Source: Mucilaginibacter sp. (lineage in GTDB: Bacteria > Bacteroidota > Bacteroidia > Sphingobacteriales > Sphingobacteriaceae). Taken from it: a DNA stretch of 64,000 nt. Numbering within the stretch: the first letter of the stretch is position 1; every line of letters begins with the position of its first letter. Position numbers and translations under genes: made by a program. The stretch is taken from assembly GCF_025359345.1 (NCBI RefSeq), contig NZ_JANYGQ010000025.1, positions 186,001-250,000 of the forward strand, read 5' to 3'. The notes under the pieces are model-generated. The model saw only the letters and a list, made by a program, of their open reading frames with translations, was not told where the DNA came from and ran no database searches. This document shows positions 26,105 through 34,359 of the stretch, one piece after another.

Positions 26105-26728
26105 TTAAGGAATATTCAAATACTTATGCGTTTGCAACGATATTTCCCAACGAGGGTTGTTCATTACATAGTCCACAATAAGCGGGGTCATTTCTTTTGA
26201 TTTTGACCATTCGGGCTGCAGAAACAGTTTACATGTTGGTGAAACCAATTTTGCATTTTCTTCGGCAAAAGCGAAGTCTGATTTATTAAATATAATCACC
26301 TTAAGTTCGTCTGCATTTGCTGCCACCAAATGCATGGGGCCTTTGAATTTTTTAGGCGAAAGGCAAATCCAGTCCCAATTGCCCGAAAGCGGGTAGGCGC
26401 CGGAAGTTTCAATAAATGTTTTGATGCCTTGTTTTTGCAGGCCGGCGGTTAGATAATCGAGGTTATAAATCAGCGGTTCGCCGCCGGTAACTACCACCGC
26501 TTTAGCCGGGTGTTTGGATGCATTTTCAATTATCTGATCAGCAGATGTTAGTGCGTGGAGCTCGGCATCCCAGCTTTCTTTTACATCGCACCAGTGGCAG
26601 CCTACATCGCAACCGCCAAGGCGGATAAAATAAGCAGCCTTGCCAGTATTGTATCCTTCCCCCTGTATCGTATAAAACTCTTCCATTAAAGGAAGTAATG
26701 TGCCGTCGTCCGGTATTTGGTGTGCCAT
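26105..26728 (-). CDS. queE: 7-carboxy-7-deazaguanine synthase QueE
   Basis: A 207-residue radical SAM enzyme. The 4Fe-4S ligands are Cys40, Cys44 and Cys47 in GGCDVGCHWCDVKESW, the compact QueE spacing CxxxCxxC. The preceding FYTIQGEGYNTGKAAYFIRL and VVTGGEPLI near 80 are typical of the family. QueE converts 6-carboxy-tetrahydropterin to 7-carboxy-7-deazaguanine, a step on the way to preQ0 and the tRNA nucleoside queuosine. The other queuosine genes (queC, queD, queF) are not in the window. It is divergent from the lipoprotein gene at 26878 across repeat D. Confidence 0.92.
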   Translation of the reverse strand: MAHQIPDDGTLLPLMEEFYTIQGEGYNTGKAAYFIRLGGCDVGCHWCDVKESWDAELHALTSADQIIENASKHPAKAVVVTGGEPLIYNLDYLTAGLQKQGIKTFIETSGAYPLSGNWDWICLSPKKFKGPMHLVAANADELKVIIFNKSDFAFAEENAKLVSPTCKLFLQPEWSKSKEMTPLIVDYVMNNPRWEISLQTHKYLNIP

Positions 26729-26733
26729 AATTT

Positions 26734-26842
26734 AAAGGTGCAAAGGTATGATTTTGAGGTGAAAGGATAAAGGCGAAAGGAAAAAGGTGATTTTAAGAAG
26801 ATAATTTGAAAAAACCTTTCACCTTTACCCTTTTACCTTTCA
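26734..26842. repeat. Word-palindrome element D (AAAGG/CCTTT words)
   Basis: The left arm (26734-26789) carries AAAGGTG, GGTGAAAGG, AAAGGCGAAAGG and AAAAAGGTG. The right arm (26813-26842) carries AACCTTTCACC, TTTACCC and TTTTACCTTTC. The element lies between divergent queE and the lipoprotein gene. Confidence 0.65.
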
Positions 26843-26877
26843 GCAATTTTCTCTATTATTACTTAAAATTTTGCAAT

Positions 26878-27642
26878 ATGAAAAAACTTTACTTCCTGGT
26901 ACTATTTTTCGTGTTGCTTTGCTTTTCATCATGCCTGGATATTGAGGAGCAATATAACTTTAAACAGGATGGCTCATGCAGTGTGGTGTATGGCTTTGAT
27001 ATGGGTAGCGCTGTATCTGTACTGATGAACTTAATGTCCGACTCGGTTAAAGAAACACCTCAGTTTTCGTTGGTGAAGGATACCACACTTAATTTTTATA
27101 CGGCTCTCCCCGACAGTACGCAGCAAAAAATGACCGCCGAAGAAGCCACCATGGTTAAAGCCAGTGATCTGCACGTAAAAATGGATTTGAAAAAAAGCAT
27201 AATGAAGGTAAGTATAAATCACGTGGCTAAAAATGCTGCCGATTTGGAGTATTACCTTAAGCATATTTCAAAAATATCAATGAACAGTCAGCTGAAATCG
27301 CTGCAAAAAGGGGAGAAGGCCCCTATAGGTTTTAATGCCCAGCAATTGGTGGCAGGCGAGGATTATTACACTTACGAGATAACGCCGCATAAATTTTACC
27401 GGATTGTCGACAAGGAAAAATTTAATGCATTTTTAAAGAAAACACAATCTGCATTTTCAATGGCCAAGGCCATGCTGATTGACATGCCTTATAAAGTAAT
27501 TCTTAACTTTGCAAAACCCGTAAAAAAAGTAAACAATCCCAAGGCCATTGTATCGGCTGACAGAAAACGTGTTACCCTTATTACCAACATGGATGATGTG
27601 ATGAAAAACCCATCACTGATGAACTTGAAAATTGACTTTTAG
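26878..27642 (+). CDS. Uncharacterised lipoprotein
   Basis: A 254-residue protein. The ATG at 26878 gives MKKLYFLVLFFVLLCFSSC with a lipobox ending at Cys19, predicting anchoring in the inner or outer membrane. An ATG at 26806 lies inside repeat D and would destroy the signal peptide, so it was rejected. The mature part is unrecognised; it has alternating beta-like segments and a Lys-rich middle (LKSLQKGEKAPIGF). It starts with LDIEEQYNFKQDGSCSVVYGF. It shares a short gap of 5 bases with the Rieske gene, so the two, and the NTF2-like gene after, probably form an operon. Function is unknown. Confidence 0.7.
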   Translation: MKKLYFLVLFFVLLCFSSCLDIEEQYNFKQDGSCSVVYGFDMGSAVSVLMNLMSDSVKETPQFSLVKDTTLNFYTALPDSTQQKMTAEEATMVKASDLHVKMDLKKSIMKVSINHVAKNAADLEYYLKHISKISMNSQLKSLQKGEKAPIGFNAQQLVAGEDYYTYEITPHKFYRIVDKEKFNAFLKKTQSAFSMAKAMLIDMPYKVILNFAKPVKKVNNPKAIVSADRKRVTLITNMDDVMKNPSLMNLKIDF

Positions 27643-27647
27643 CACGT

Positions 27648-27980
27648 ATGAAGTGGTACCCCGTGCCGGATGTTGAAGACGCCGGCAAGCCATTTATGAA
27701 AAAAATTAAAATTGACAATAAAGGTATCTGCGTGGTAGGTTACGGCGGCGAAGTTTATGCTGTATCCGCAGAGTGTCCGCATGCCGGATTTGATTTGGGT
27801 GAGGGCTGGTGCGAAAACGGAAATATTATTTGCCCATTGCACGGTTACGCTTTTGATTTAAAAACCGGCAAAGGGGTTAATGATTATGTTAAAACTTACC
27901 CTGCTAAAATAGAAAACAACACAGTATATGTTGGCACGCCAACTGTTTGGGATGATATAAAAAGAATATTTAATAAATGA
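27648..27980 (+). CDS. Rieske [2Fe-2S] ferredoxin-like protein
   Basis: A 110-residue soluble Rieske protein. The cluster is ligated by Cys43 and His45 (CPHAG) and Cys62 and His65 (CPLHG), separated by 16 residues, as in NirD and ring-hydroxylating ferredoxins. No signal peptide or transmembrane anchor is present, so it is a cytoplasmic electron carrier. The YAVSAECPHAGFDLGEG and ICPLHGYAFDLKTG segments are complete. It would accept electrons from a reductase and feed an oxygenase or nitrite reductase, none of which is adjacent. It overlaps the next gene by ATGA, implying translational coupling. Confidence 0.88.
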   Translation: MKWYPVPDVEDAGKPFMKKIKIDNKGICVVGYGGEVYAVSAECPHAGFDLGEGWCENGNIICPLHGYAFDLKTGKGVNDYVKTYPAKIENNTVYVGTPTVWDDIKRIFNK

Positions 27981-28411
27981 ACCAAAGAGGAATAGATTAT
28001 ATAACCGAAGATTTTTATGAGTCGTTGAGTTTCCAGGATGGCGAGATGCCCGATTTGGAAACAGTAAAGGAACTATTTTATGAAAACGGACTTTTGATAA
28101 ACAACAGTTTTAGCAAACCTGTTATCTCTACTGTAGATGAATATATCCAATCGTTTGAATCTCAGATAGCTGATGGGTCAATGCTTCAATTTATGCAGCG
28201 CGAGCTTTATTCTCAAACCGAGGTGTTTGGCAAGGTCGCTCAACGTTTGAGCGTTTACGAATATAGTTTTACCTATCATGAAACCGCAAATGCACCCAGA
28301 GGGATAAATTATATTCAATTTATTTTGGATAACGACCACTGGCGCATAACCTCAATGGCCTGGGCTGATGAAAATGAGAACCATCAGATCCCGGTGGAGT
28401 TTTTGAGATAA
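27977..28411 (+). CDS. Small NTF2-like (SnoaL/DUF4440-type) protein
   Basis: A 144-residue protein with no signal peptide. Its features suit a cone-shaped NTF2-like fold: an N-terminal helix (YITEDFYESLSF), VKELFYENGLLINN, and C-terminal strands ending WRITSMAWADENE. Such proteins include isomerases, dehydratases and polyketide cyclases, but no active-site residues can be assigned. It overlaps the Rieske gene by 4 bases (ATGA) and so is coupled with it. I do not recognise a specific family beyond this fold-level resemblance. Confidence 0.5.
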   Translation: MNQRGIDYITEDFYESLSFQDGEMPDLETVKELFYENGLLINNSFSKPVISTVDEYIQSFESQIADGSMLQFMQRELYSQTEVFGKVAQRLSVYEYSFTYHETANAPRGINYIQFILDNDHWRITSMAWADENENHQIPVEFLR

Positions 28412-28461
28412 GATAAGGGACGCAAGCCTCAATTAATCAGCGATATATAAGCTATGCTAAA

Positions 28462-31230
28462 ATGAATAAAATCATTTCAACTCTTTCGTTTCTTTGCATC
28501 AGTTTTGGCTTATCGGCCCAACCCTTTATATCTGATCTTAACTGTGAACATCGTATTGATCCGATAACTGTTGATACCCAAAATCCGGCTTTAAGTTGGC
28601 AGATCGGGGGTAACCAGCGTAATTTGAAACAAATAGCTTACAGGATTCTGGTTGCTGATGATGTTACGTTGTTGAAAAAGAACTTTGGCAATACCTGGGA
28701 TTCAAAAAATGTATTGTCAAAGCAATCGCTGCAAATACCATTCGCCGGCAAAAAGCTGGATCCTTTGAAAACCTATTATTGGAAAGTAATGGTTTGGGAC
28801 AATCATCATCAAACATCTGGCTGGAGCAAGATAGCAAAGTGGCAAATGGGATTACAGTCCAAATCAGACTGGAAGGGTGCCAGTTGGATAGCTTATGAAA
28901 AGATGCCGGATTCTTTAGTGCTAATTCCGGGCATTGAAAACACAAACGACAAAAGATGGAATAAAGGGAGTGATATTTTACCAATGCTGCGAAAAGAATT
29001 TGTCGTGGATAAAAAGCTAAAAAAGGCAACCGTTTTTATAACCGGGTTAGGGCAGTTTGATTTAAGTATTAATGGTAATAAGGTTGGCGATCACTTTTTA
29101 GATCCCGGATGGACAAAATATGATAAGCATGCCCTTTACCTGGCGTTTGACGTAACTGATGAATTGAGGTCAGGAAAGAATGCCTTGGGTGTAATGCTTG
29201 GAAATGGATTTTATTACATGCCAGGCGAAAGATACCATAAGCTGAAAAGCGCTTTTGGGTATCCTAAAATGATTTGCCGGCTTGCCTTGCAATACCAGGA
29301 CGGGACTGAAGAAAATATCATCACTGATCAGTCATGGAAAGCCACCCCGGGTCCGGTTATTTTTTCAAGTATTTATGGCGGTGAAGATTATGATGCAAAT
29401 TTTGAGCAAAACGGGTGGAACCGGGCTGGGTTTAACGATACTGGTTGGAAGAATGCGACCGTTGTTGAGGGGCCCGAGCGATTGGATGCGCAAGCTGAAG
29501 ACCCGCTGAAGATATTTGACCAATTTTCTCCGGTAAAAATCTCGCAGCCAAAGCCGGGCGTTTGGGTGTACGACATGGGACAAAATGCTTCGGCTATTCC
29601 TTTTATAAAAGTTAGTGGCAATAAAGGTGCAGTGGTTAAGCTAACACCGGCTGAACTGCTGAACGATGACGGCATGATTACCCAGGAAGCTGTGGGTACA
29701 CCTGTTTACTTTAAATACACGCTAAAAGGTAATGGCATTGAAACCTGGCACCCCCAGTTTATGTACTATGGTTTCAGGTATATACAGGTTGAGGGTGCTG
29801 TTCCGGAAGGTGAGCCCAATTCAATGCACCTGCCGGTTATATCAGCAATAAAAAGTTTGCACACCCGCAATTCAGCCACCAGTGTCGGGACTTTTAGCTG
29901 TTCAAATGATTTATTCAACAAGACCTTTAAACTTATAGACTGGGCTATCAGGAGTAATACGGCCAGCGTATTTACAGATTGCCCTCATCGTGAGAAACTG
30001 GGCTGGCTGGAAGAAGCTCACCTGGTTGGGCCGTCCATCAGGTATAATTATGATATTGCAACCTTATGCCGTAAAGTGGTAAGGGATATGATAAACTCAC
30101 AAACCGCCGACGGGTTAATCCCTGACATAGCGCCGGAATATGTTGAATTCGGTGGTGGATTTCGAAACTCGCCCGAATGGGGAAGTAACGGCATAATAAT
30201 GCCATATTATATTTACCAGTGGTATGGCGATAAACAGGTGTTGTCAGAAAGTTATGACATGATGACCCGTTACGCGGCTTACCTGCAGAAACAGTCAAAA
30301 AATAATTTGCTTTATTTTGGCCTTGGTGACTGGTATGACCTCGGGCCCGGCGACCCGGGAGTATCACAATTAACGCCACCAGGAATAACCGGAACAGCTA
30401 TTTACTATTATGACCTTACTATACTTTCGAAAGTAGCAACACTATTGGGAAAGACAAGCGACGTAATTAAATATAACAAGTTGGTCAATGATGTTAAAAT
30501 AGCATTTAACAACACTTTTTTCGATAAGCAGACCTTCCAATATGGTACCGGCAGCCAAGCTGCAAATTCAATGGCGGTATACACAGGCATTGTTGAAGCA
30601 GGCTATAAAACAGCCGTTATTAATAACATAGTGAAAGACATTCGCCTGCATAATAATGGACTAACGGCCGGCGACATTGGGTACCGATATCTCTTAAGGG
30701 TACTGGACGATGCGGACCGGTCAGACGTGATATTTGATATGAATAGCCGGTCGGATGTTCCCGGATATGGCTATCAATTAGCCCGCGGGGCCACGTCGCT
30801 TACCGAATCCTGGCAGGGCAACCGAATATCGTCAAATAATCATTTTATGCTAGGTCATTTAATGGAATGGTTTTATAGCGGTCTTGGTGGTATTAAGCCT
30901 GATTCAAATTCAATAGCATTTGATAAGATTGTTATCAGGCCCGAACCTGTTGGGGATGTTACCTGGGCGAACGCAAGTTATTTATCCCCATACGGAATGA
31001 TAGCCAATAGATGGAAGACGAATGGAGGATTGTTTACGATGCAAACCAGCATTCCCGCTAACTCAACGGCAGTAATTTATTTACCCGCACGTAAAAACTC
31101 CGTAGTGAGCGAAAATGGCCGTTCATTATTAAACCGGCGTGATATCAAAATATTAAAATTTGAAAACGAGAGAGCTGTTTTAGCCGTCGGCTCCGGAAAC
31201 TATTCGTTTTCAGTTAGAAACATCAATTAA
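28462..31230 (+). CDS. Alpha-L-rhamnosidase, glycoside hydrolase family 78
   Basis: A 922-residue secreted enzyme. The signal peptide covers 1-19 (LCISFGLSA). Ig-like and jelly-roll domains occupy about 20-460, including the lectin-like insertion (VFITGLGQFDLSINGNKVGD, near 190). The (alpha/alpha)6 catalytic domain shows DCPHREKLGWLEEAH near 507-521 with the proposed acid residues, NSPEWGSNG, GDWYDLGPG, and TSLTESWQGNR near 780 with a second catalytic Glu. A C-terminal beta-domain follows. GH78 removes terminal alpha-L-rhamnose from pectin or rutinoside glycosides by inversion. The gene stands alone after the Rieske trio. Confidence 0.92.
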   Translation: MNKIISTLSFLCISFGLSAQPFISDLNCEHRIDPITVDTQNPALSWQIGGNQRNLKQIAYRILVADDVTLLKKNFGNTWDSKNVLSKQSLQIPFAGKKLDPLKTYYWKVMVWDNHHQTSGWSKIAKWQMGLQSKSDWKGASWIAYEKMPDSLVLIPGIENTNDKRWNKGSDILPMLRKEFVVDKKLKKATVFITGLGQFDLSINGNKVGDHFLDPGWTKYDKHALYLAFDVTDELRSGKNALGVMLGNGFYYMPGERYHKLKSAFGYPKMICRLALQYQDGTEENIITDQSWKATPGPVIFSSIYGGEDYDANFEQNGWNRAGFNDTGWKNATVVEGPERLDAQAEDPLKIFDQFSPVKISQPKPGVWVYDMGQNASAIPFIKVSGNKGAVVKLTPAELLNDDGMITQEAVGTPVYFKYTLKGNGIETWHPQFMYYGFRYIQVEGAVPEGEPNSMHLPVISAIKSLHTRNSATSVGTFSCSNDLFNKTFKLIDWAIRSNTASVFTDCPHREKLGWLEEAHLVGPSIRYNYDIATLCRKVVRDMINSQTADGLIPDIAPEYVEFGGGFRNSPEWGSNGIIMPYYIYQWYGDKQVLSESYDMMTRYAAYLQKQSKNNLLYFGLGDWYDLGPGDPGVSQLTPPGITGTAIYYYDLTILSKVATLLGKTSDVIKYNKLVNDVKIAFNNTFFDKQTFQYGTGSQAANSMAVYTGIVEAGYKTAVINNIVKDIRLHNNGLTAGDIGYRYLLRVLDDADRSDVIFDMNSRSDVPGYGYQLARGATSLTESWQGNRISSNNHFMLGHLMEWFYSGLGGIKPDSNSIAFDKIVIRPEPVGDVTWANASYLSPYGMIANRWKTNGGLFTMQTSIPANSTAVIYLPARKNSVVSENGRSLLNRRDIKILKFENERAVLAVGSGNYSFSVRNIN

Positions 31231-31239
31231 AAAACTCAA

Positions 31240-32121
31240 CTAAGGGTAAACTTCCTTATTAGCCGATGCCAAAGTATTCTTCAACAAACCAATAATTGTC
31301 ATCAATCCCACTCCACCCGGTACCGGGGTAATCCATGATGCTTTTTGGGATACATTTTCAAAATCAACATCGCCGTAAAGTTTGAAGCCCGATTTGGTTA
31401 GCGTACTGGTTTCGCGGTTCATGCCGACATCAATAACTACCACGCCGTCTTTTACCATATCGGCGGTGATGAAGTTCTTTTTGCCGATGGCTACAATCAG
31501 GATGTCAGCATCAAGCGTAAATTTTTTGATATCAGGTGTACGACTGTGGCAGATGGTTACCGTGCAGTTGCCAGGGGTAGTGTTGCGCGCCATCAGGATG
31601 CTCATGGGCGAGCCTACTATATTGCTGCGACCAACCACCACGCAATGTTTGCCTGCAGTTTCGATGCCGTATTCTTTCAGCATCAAAGTAATGCCATAGG
31701 GCGTTGCGGGGATAAACGATGGCAGGTTACGCTGCATGCGTCCGAGGTTTACCGGATGAAATCCGTCCACATCTTTGCGGTGGTCGATCTTCTCGGTTAC
31801 TTTCTCCGGGTCAATATGTTTTGGCAGGGGTAGTTGAACAATAATGCCATCAATGTCAGCATTTGCATTAAGCTCAGCTACTTTGGCTAACAATTCCTCT
31901 TCTGTTACGTCACTTTCGTAGCGTACGAGCGTCGATTTAAAACCTACAGCTTCGCAATTTTTTATTTTGCTGGCCACATAAGTTTCGCTGCCGCCATCGT
32001 GCCCAACCAGCACAGCCACCAAATGTGGTTTACGCCCGGTTTCAGCCAGTATTTTAGCAGCCGACTCAGCTATTTCACCTTTGAGTTTTTCTGATACGTA
32101 TTTTCCGTCGAGTAAATTCAT
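31240..32121 (-). CDS. folD: Bifunctional methylenetetrahydrofolate dehydrogenase/cyclohydrolase
   Basis: A 293-residue FolD. The ATG at 32121 (MNLLDGKYVSEKLKG) is favoured over the ATG at 32142 because that one is inside repeat E. Catalytic residues are in SETYVASKIKNCEAVGF (Tyr and Lys) and in VQLPLPKHID. The NADP-binding region has VVGRSNIVGSPM, and the C terminus has PVPGGVGLMT. FolD interconverts 5,10-methylene- and 10-formyl-THF, feeding purine and formyl-Met synthesis. It is separated from the upstream lepA on the same strand by repeat E, with no strong terminator. Confidence 0.95.
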   Translation of the reverse strand: MNLLDGKYVSEKLKGEIAESAAKILAETGRKPHLVAVLVGHDGGSETYVASKIKNCEAVGFKSTLVRYESDVTEEELLAKVAELNANADIDGIIVQLPLPKHIDPEKVTEKIDHRKDVDGFHPVNLGRMQRNLPSFIPATPYGITLMLKEYGIETAGKHCVVVGRSNIVGSPMSILMARNTTPGNCTVTICHSRTPDIKKFTLDADILIVAIGKKNFITADMVKDGVVVIDVGMNRETSTLTKSGFKLYGDVDFENVSQKASWITPVPGGVGLMTIIGLLKNTLASANKEVYP

Positions 32122-32126
32122 GATAT

Positions 32127-32205
32127 GAGAGTCAAGAGTCACGAGTCAAGAGTCAAGAAAGAAAACATTATAGTCTTGATTCTTGGCTCGTGACTTTTGA
32201 TTCTA
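32127..32205. repeat. Word-palindrome element E (GAGTCAAGA words)
   Basis: GAGAGTCAAGAGTCACGAG plus AGTCAAGAGTCAAGAA (32127-32161) face TCTTGATTCTTGGCTCGTGA and TTTTGATTCT (32173-32205). It shares CTTGATTCTTGGCTC with element C and GTCAAGAGTC with element A. It sits between lepA and folD. Confidence 0.7.
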
Positions 32206-32208
32206 TTT

Positions 32209-33996
32209 TTAATCCAGTTTCAACACCGCCATAAACGCCGATTGTGGTATCTCTACGTTACCGACCTGGCGCATGCGTTTTTTACCTTTTTTCTGTTTTT
32301 CCAACAGCTTGCGTTTACGACTGATATCCCCACCGTAACATTTGGCGGTAACATCTTTACGTAAAGCTTTTACTGTTTCGCGGGCGATGATTTTGGCGCC
32401 GATGGAAGCTTGTATAATTATTTCAAACTGCTGACGTGGTATGAGTTCTCTTAACTTTTCGCAGATTTTTTTACCGAAATCGTAAGAGTTGCCCCGGAAT
32501 ATCAGTGACGATAAAGCATCAACCGGCTCCGCGTTTAAACGGATATCTAAACGTACCAGGTCTGATTTACGGTAACCGATCTGGTGATAGTCGAATGATG
32601 CGTACCCTTTTGAAATGGTTTTTAGTTTATCGTAAAAGTCAAAAACTATCTCGCCCATCGGCATTTCAAATATCAGCTCAACCCTATCAGATGTTAAATA
32701 CGATTGATTTTTAATATAACCACGTTTTTGAATACAAAGCGACATGATCGGCCCTACAAATTCCGACTTCGAAATTATGGTAGCTTTTATATAGGGTTCC
32801 TCCACATAGTCAATCCTACTGGGGTCAGGCAGATCTGATGGATTGTTAACTGTAATAGCATCGCCTTTGGTAGTGTAGGCCAGGTATGATACGTTGGGCA
32901 CGGTGGTAATTACCGTCATATCAAACTCGCGCTCCAATCGCTCCTGGATGATTTCCATGTGGAGCATGCCCAGAAATCCACAACGGAAGCCAAACCCTAG
33001 AGCGGCAGACGATTCCGGTTCAAAAACCAATGACGCATCATTCAATTGCAGTTTGGCCATGGCTTCGCGCAATTCTTCGTAGTCATCTGTATCAACCGGG
33101 TAAATACCGGCAAATACCATTGGCTTAACTTCCTCAAAACCCTGTATTCCTGCTTCACACGGCCGGTCTACGCGGGTAATTGTATCGCCAACCTTTACTT
33201 CCCGGGCCTCTTTTATACCCGAGATAATATATCCTACGTCGCCTGTTTTAATGACGTCTTTAGGTAACTGCTTCAATTTCAGCGTGCCAACCTCATCGGC
33301 CAGGTATTGTTTTTCCGTAGCGAAGAATTTTACTTTATCGCCTTTGCGGATCTCGCCGTTTACCACTTTAAAGTAAGCGACAATACCGCGGAAAGAGTTA
33401 AAAACTGAGTCGAATATCAAAGCCTGTAATGGTGCTTCAGGATCGCCGACAGGAGGAGGGACTCTTTTAACAATAGCCTCTAATATGTCGTGTACGCCCA
33501 TGCCGGTCTTGCCGGATGCAGCCAAAATTTCTTCGCGTTTACAGCCAATTAGTTCAACAATCTGGTCTTTAACCTCCTCTGGCATAGCGCCGGGTAAGTC
33601 CATTTTATTTAATACCGGGATAATCTCCAGGTCGTTTTCTAAAGCGAGATATAAGTTTGATATAGTTTGGGCCTGTATTCCCTGCGCTGCATCAACAATC
33701 AGCAGCGCGCCTTCGCAGGCAGCTATAGAACGCGAAACTTCGTACGAGAAATCCACGTGCCCGGGTGTATCAATCAGGTTCAGCGTATATTTTTGCCCGT
33801 CGAGTATATAATCCATCTGAATGGCATGACTTTTAATTGTGATGCCGCGCTCACGCTCCAAGTCCATATCATCAAGCAGTTGTGCCTGAGATTCGCGCTG
33901 GGTGATAGTATTTGTATATTCAAGCAACCTGTCGGCAAGTGTACTCTTACCGTGGTCGATATGTGCTATTATGCAAAAATTACGAATGTGTTCCAT
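32209..33996 (-). CDS. lepA: Elongation factor 4 (LepA)
   Basis: A 595-residue translational GTPase. G1 AHIDHGKSTL at 11-20, switch II DTPGHVDFSYEVSRS, and NKMDLPGA for the guanine specificity are intact. The C-terminal LepA-specific domain is seen in FRGNSYDFGKKI and KRKLLEKQKKGKKRM near 560-575. It back-translocates or remodels stalled ribosomes. It is a single gene whose stop is followed by repeat E and folD. A TATTTTTG box lies 8 bases before its ATG. Confidence 0.96.
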   Translation of the reverse strand: MEHIRNFCIIAHIDHGKSTLADRLLEYTNTITQRESQAQLLDDMDLERERGITIKSHAIQMDYILDGQKYTLNLIDTPGHVDFSYEVSRSIAACEGALLIVDAAQGIQAQTISNLYLALENDLEIIPVLNKMDLPGAMPEEVKDQIVELIGCKREEILAASGKTGMGVHDILEAIVKRVPPPVGDPEAPLQALIFDSVFNSFRGIVAYFKVVNGEIRKGDKVKFFATEKQYLADEVGTLKLKQLPKDVIKTGDVGYIISGIKEAREVKVGDTITRVDRPCEAGIQGFEEVKPMVFAGIYPVDTDDYEELREAMAKLQLNDASLVFEPESSAALGFGFRCGFLGMLHMEIIQERLEREFDMTVITTVPNVSYLAYTTKGDAITVNNPSDLPDPSRIDYVEEPYIKATIISKSEFVGPIMSLCIQKRGYIKNQSYLTSDRVELIFEMPMGEIVFDFYDKLKTISKGYASFDYHQIGYRKSDLVRLDIRLNAEPVDALSSLIFRGNSYDFGKKICEKLRELIPRQQFEIIIQASIGAKIIARETVKALRKDVTAKCYGGDISRKRKLLEKQKKGKKRMRQVGNVEIPQSAFMAVLKLD

Positions 33997-34004
33997 TTAT
34001 CGCG

Positions 34005-34012
34005 CAAAAATA
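34005..34012 (-). promoter_or_regulatory. -7 box of lepA
   Basis: The plus-strand CAAAAATA reads TATTTTTG on the minus strand, 8 bases before the ATG at 33996. The predicted leader is only a few bases. Confidence 0.45.
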
Positions 34013-34339
34013 GCGTTTTGGAGCGACATTTTGAAAGGAGAGATTTTGGAAAGTTTGTCAACATGGCAGTTGTAGCTTACAAAGCTTAACATAATTGGCA
34101 TATTTTATGTCCTTGATGTTACTTTTCAATTGAATTATTCTCGTTAAACTGGCTCAATTTCAAATAATTAATGACTTTATTAATGATTGCCCCTTTCTCT
34201 CTTTATTGAGTTTGGTGTTTAATATTTCTATCGATACCAATGGGTTTAACAAACCCTTGTAATTGCGGCTAAATTCAGTGAATTCCCGGTAGTACGTTCG
34301 GCTAAAAATTATTAGGTAGATAAATAAGACCAAAATAAG
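34013..34339. other. Divergent lepA-mtaB intergenic region
   Basis: I see no gene or strong hairpin here. The minus-strand frame at 34160-34378 overlaps the mtaB start and looks like a shadow of AT-rich DNA. The region holds the two divergent promoters, whose -7 boxes flank it. Confidence 0.4.
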
Positions 34340-34347
34340 TATCTTTG
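34340..34347 (+). promoter_or_regulatory. -7 box of mtaB
   Basis: TATCTTTG matches TAnnTTTG and ends 12 bases before the ATG at 34360, so the TTG at 34345 in the same frame overlaps the box and is not a plausible start. Confidence 0.5.
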
Positions 34348-34359
34348 CACGCTTTAAAA

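Noticed and set aside
25736..26200. Long plus-strand frame between OmpA-like and queE
   Set aside because: It runs through two minus-strand genes and element C, with no protein features.
26806..26877. Upstream ATG for the lipoprotein gene
   Set aside because: It lies in repeat D and would remove the lipobox signal; Met at 26878 gives a clear lipoprotein leader.
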